From an uncultured Bacteroidota bacterium (lineage in GTDB: Bacteria > Bacteroidota > Bacteroidia > UKL13-3): DNA of 5,583 nucleotides. Positions 4,340 through 5,583 of the stretch are shown piece after piece. Numbering within the stretch: position 1 is the first letter of the stretch; each line of letters begins with the position of its first letter. The notes beneath the pieces were generated by a model that saw nothing but the letters and a program-made list of their open reading frames with translations, had not been told where the DNA came from and made no database searches. Both the position numbers and the translations under genes were made by a program. The DNA lies in contig CAIUEQ010000176.1 of the NCBI GenBank assembly GCA_903898215.1, positions 1 to 5,583 of the forward strand. Direction: 5' to 3'.

Positions 4340-5583
4340 ATGTATGCCATTGTTGATATTGAAACTACAGGCGGACATGCTGAATCAAATGGCATTACAG
4401 AAATTGCCGTGTTCATTCACGATGGAAATAAAGTAGTTGATCGTTTTGAAACACTCATAAAACCTGATCGTTTTATTCCAGCATATATTAGTGCGTACAC
4501 TGGAATTACAAATGAAATGGTTGAAGATGCTCCAAGTTTTGATGAAATTTCACAACAGCTTTTTGACTTACTTGATGGAAACATTTTTATCGCTCACAAT
4601 GTTGGTTTCGATTATTCATTTATAAAAAGTCATCTCAAATCTTCGGGTATCGAATACAACTCAAAAAAATTATGTACAGTTCGTTTGAGTCGTAAAGTTT
4701 TTCCGGGATTGCGTTCCTACAGCCTAGGAAATATTTGTGCAGCTGTTGGAATTACCATTCAAAACAGGCATCGTGCAGCTGGTGATGCAATAGCAACTGT
4801 TAAGTTGTTTGAAAAAATATTAAAAGAAGACAAAGAAGATCATATTAACGAATCGCTTAAACATGGTTCCAAAGAACAAACCCTTCCCCCAAATTTACCT
4901 AAACAACAATTTGTTGAATTGCCGACTACACCCGGAGTATATTATTTTCATGATGAGCATGGAAAAATAATGTATGTAGGAAAAGCTAAGAATATTAAAA
5001 GTCGCGTAACATCGCATTTTGGAGGCAATAGTGAAGGAAAACAAAAGCAAGATTTTTTCAGAAATATTTATAGCATCAGTCATCATGTTTGCGCAACTGA
5101 ATTGATGGCTTTGATTTTAGAATCGGTTGAGATAAAACGTCATTGGCCTGAATTTAATCGCGCCCAAAAGAAATTAGAATTTAATTTTGGAATGTATGAT
5201 TATGAAGATCAAAATGGATACATCAGATTATGTATTGATAGGGTAAGAAAACATACCAAGCCAATTGAAACTTTTAGAAACATGAATGAAGCTCGCAATT
5301 TTATGGAACAAATTGTAGAAGCTTTTTCATTATGTCCCAAATTGTGTATGATTCATTCAGCATCTTCTACCTGCGATTCAACTTGCAAAGGAGCATGTGA
5401 AAAAAAAGAAAGTCCTGTTGATTACAATTCAAGAGTGAATGCCGCTATTGCTGATATTTTACAAAAGGAATCTTATGCAATAATAGGGAAGGGGATGAGT
5501 GACGATGATTACAGTTGTATATTAGTTGAGCATGAAAAATTTTATGGAATGGGGTATGTTCCAAATCATATTCCAACATCAGC
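4340..5583 (+). CDS. DnaQ-like exonuclease fused to UvrC-like GIY-YIG nuclease (3' truncated)
   Basis: The frame is open for 414 codons from ATG 4340 to the right edge, with no stop. Residues 1-160 form a DEDDh 3'-5' exonuclease like the DNA polymerase III epsilon subunit: Exo I VDIETTGG (Asp6, Glu8), Exo II IAHNVGFDYSFIK (Asp91), and Exo III HRAAGD (His144, Asp149), so all five catalytic residues are present. After a linker (160-190) follows a GIY-YIG domain as at the N terminus of UvrC and Cho (about 192-275): PGVYYF (198-203), MYVGKAKNIKSRV (211-223, with Arg222), Glu261 and Asn273 (PEFN). Both active sites look intact. Further on, cysteines 332, 336, 345, 349 and 353 form a cluster (CKGAC at 349-353) like the cysteine region of UvrC. 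The architecture is known in bacteria, for example in mycobacterial Rv2191, and is usually annotated as epsilon-subunit-like. It is unlikely to be the replicative proofreading subunit; a role in DNA repair is inferred from the domains. It starts one base after the DUF1801 stop, which supports this start. Confidence 0.93.
   Translation, partial: MYAIVDIETTGGHAESNGITEIAVFIHDGNKVVDRFETLIKPDRFIPAYISAYTGITNEMVEDAPSFDEISQQLFDLLDGNIFIAHNVGFDYSFIKSHLKSSGIEYNSKKLCTVRLSRKVFPGLRSYSLGNICAAVGITIQNRHRAAGDAIATVKLFEKILKEDKEDHINESLKHGSKEQTLPPNLPKQQFVELPTTPGVYYFHDEHGKIMYVGKAKNIKSRVTSHFGGNSEGKQKQDFFRNIYSISHHVCATELMALILESVEIKRHWPEFNRAQKKLEFNFGMYDYEDQNGYIRLCIDRVRKHTKPIETFRNMNEARNFMEQIVEAFSLCPKLCMIHSASSTCDSTCKGACEKKESPVDYNSRVNAAIADILQKESYAIIGKGMSDDDYSCILVEHEKFYGMGYVPNHIPTS

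Noticed and set aside
4895..5086. Minus-strand ORF of 63 codons
   Set aside because: It lies wholly inside the GIY-YIG coding region on the opposite strand and has no recognisable features.
4340..5583. Anti-phage defence nuclease
   Set aside because: The domain set matches a widespread housekeeping-type DnaQ/UvrC-like family, and no defence, phage or mobile gene is nearby to support the idea.

Overview
The window looks like chromosomal DNA of a member of the Bacteroidota. Three things point there: the DNA is very AT-rich; the starts are preceded by A/T-rich leaders with no purine Shine-Dalgarno box; and one secreted protein ends in a type A C-terminal sorting domain of the type IX secretion system, which is confined to that phylum and its close relatives. 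The class or genus cannot be resolved from the sequence alone.

All six genes lie on the + strand. From left to right they are: the C-terminal half of a dicarboxylate/glutamate:cation symporter (cut by the left edge, ends 669); a secreted C-type-lectin-like protein with a type IX sorting tail (791-1675); Xaa-Pro aminopeptidase PepP (1777-3069); a DUF1905 + YdeI/OmdA two-domain protein (3271-3786); a DUF1801 (YdhG-like) protein (3916-4338); and, one base after its stop, a large ORF open to the right edge (4340-5583) that joins a DnaQ-type DEDDh 3'-5' exonuclease to a UvrC-like GIY-YIG nuclease and a cysteine cluster. The first three genes are ordinary transport, secretion and peptide-turnover genes with no visible functional link to each other. 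The last three may form a loose group: DUF1801 is probably translationally coupled to the dual nuclease, and the DUF1801 and YdeI/OmdA families are known to occur fused in other bacteria.

No gap exceeds about 200 bases. The 201-base gap after pepP is an island of short repeats: an imperfect inverted repeat with a TCGAGCGGAGTCGA-type core, a CTTTGTGTTAA element in its loop that is also found upstream of pepP, and five copies of a degenerate 7-base unit. The gap after the YdeI-like gene holds a second, different inverted repeat. These resemble the dispersed intergenic repeats of Bacteroidota chromosomes and do not look like parts of a gene.

I see no tRNA, rRNA, CRISPR array, transposase or phage gene. 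I found no convincing new multi-gene system. The most interesting items are the dual-nuclease fusion with its coupled DUF1801 partner and the repeat island.
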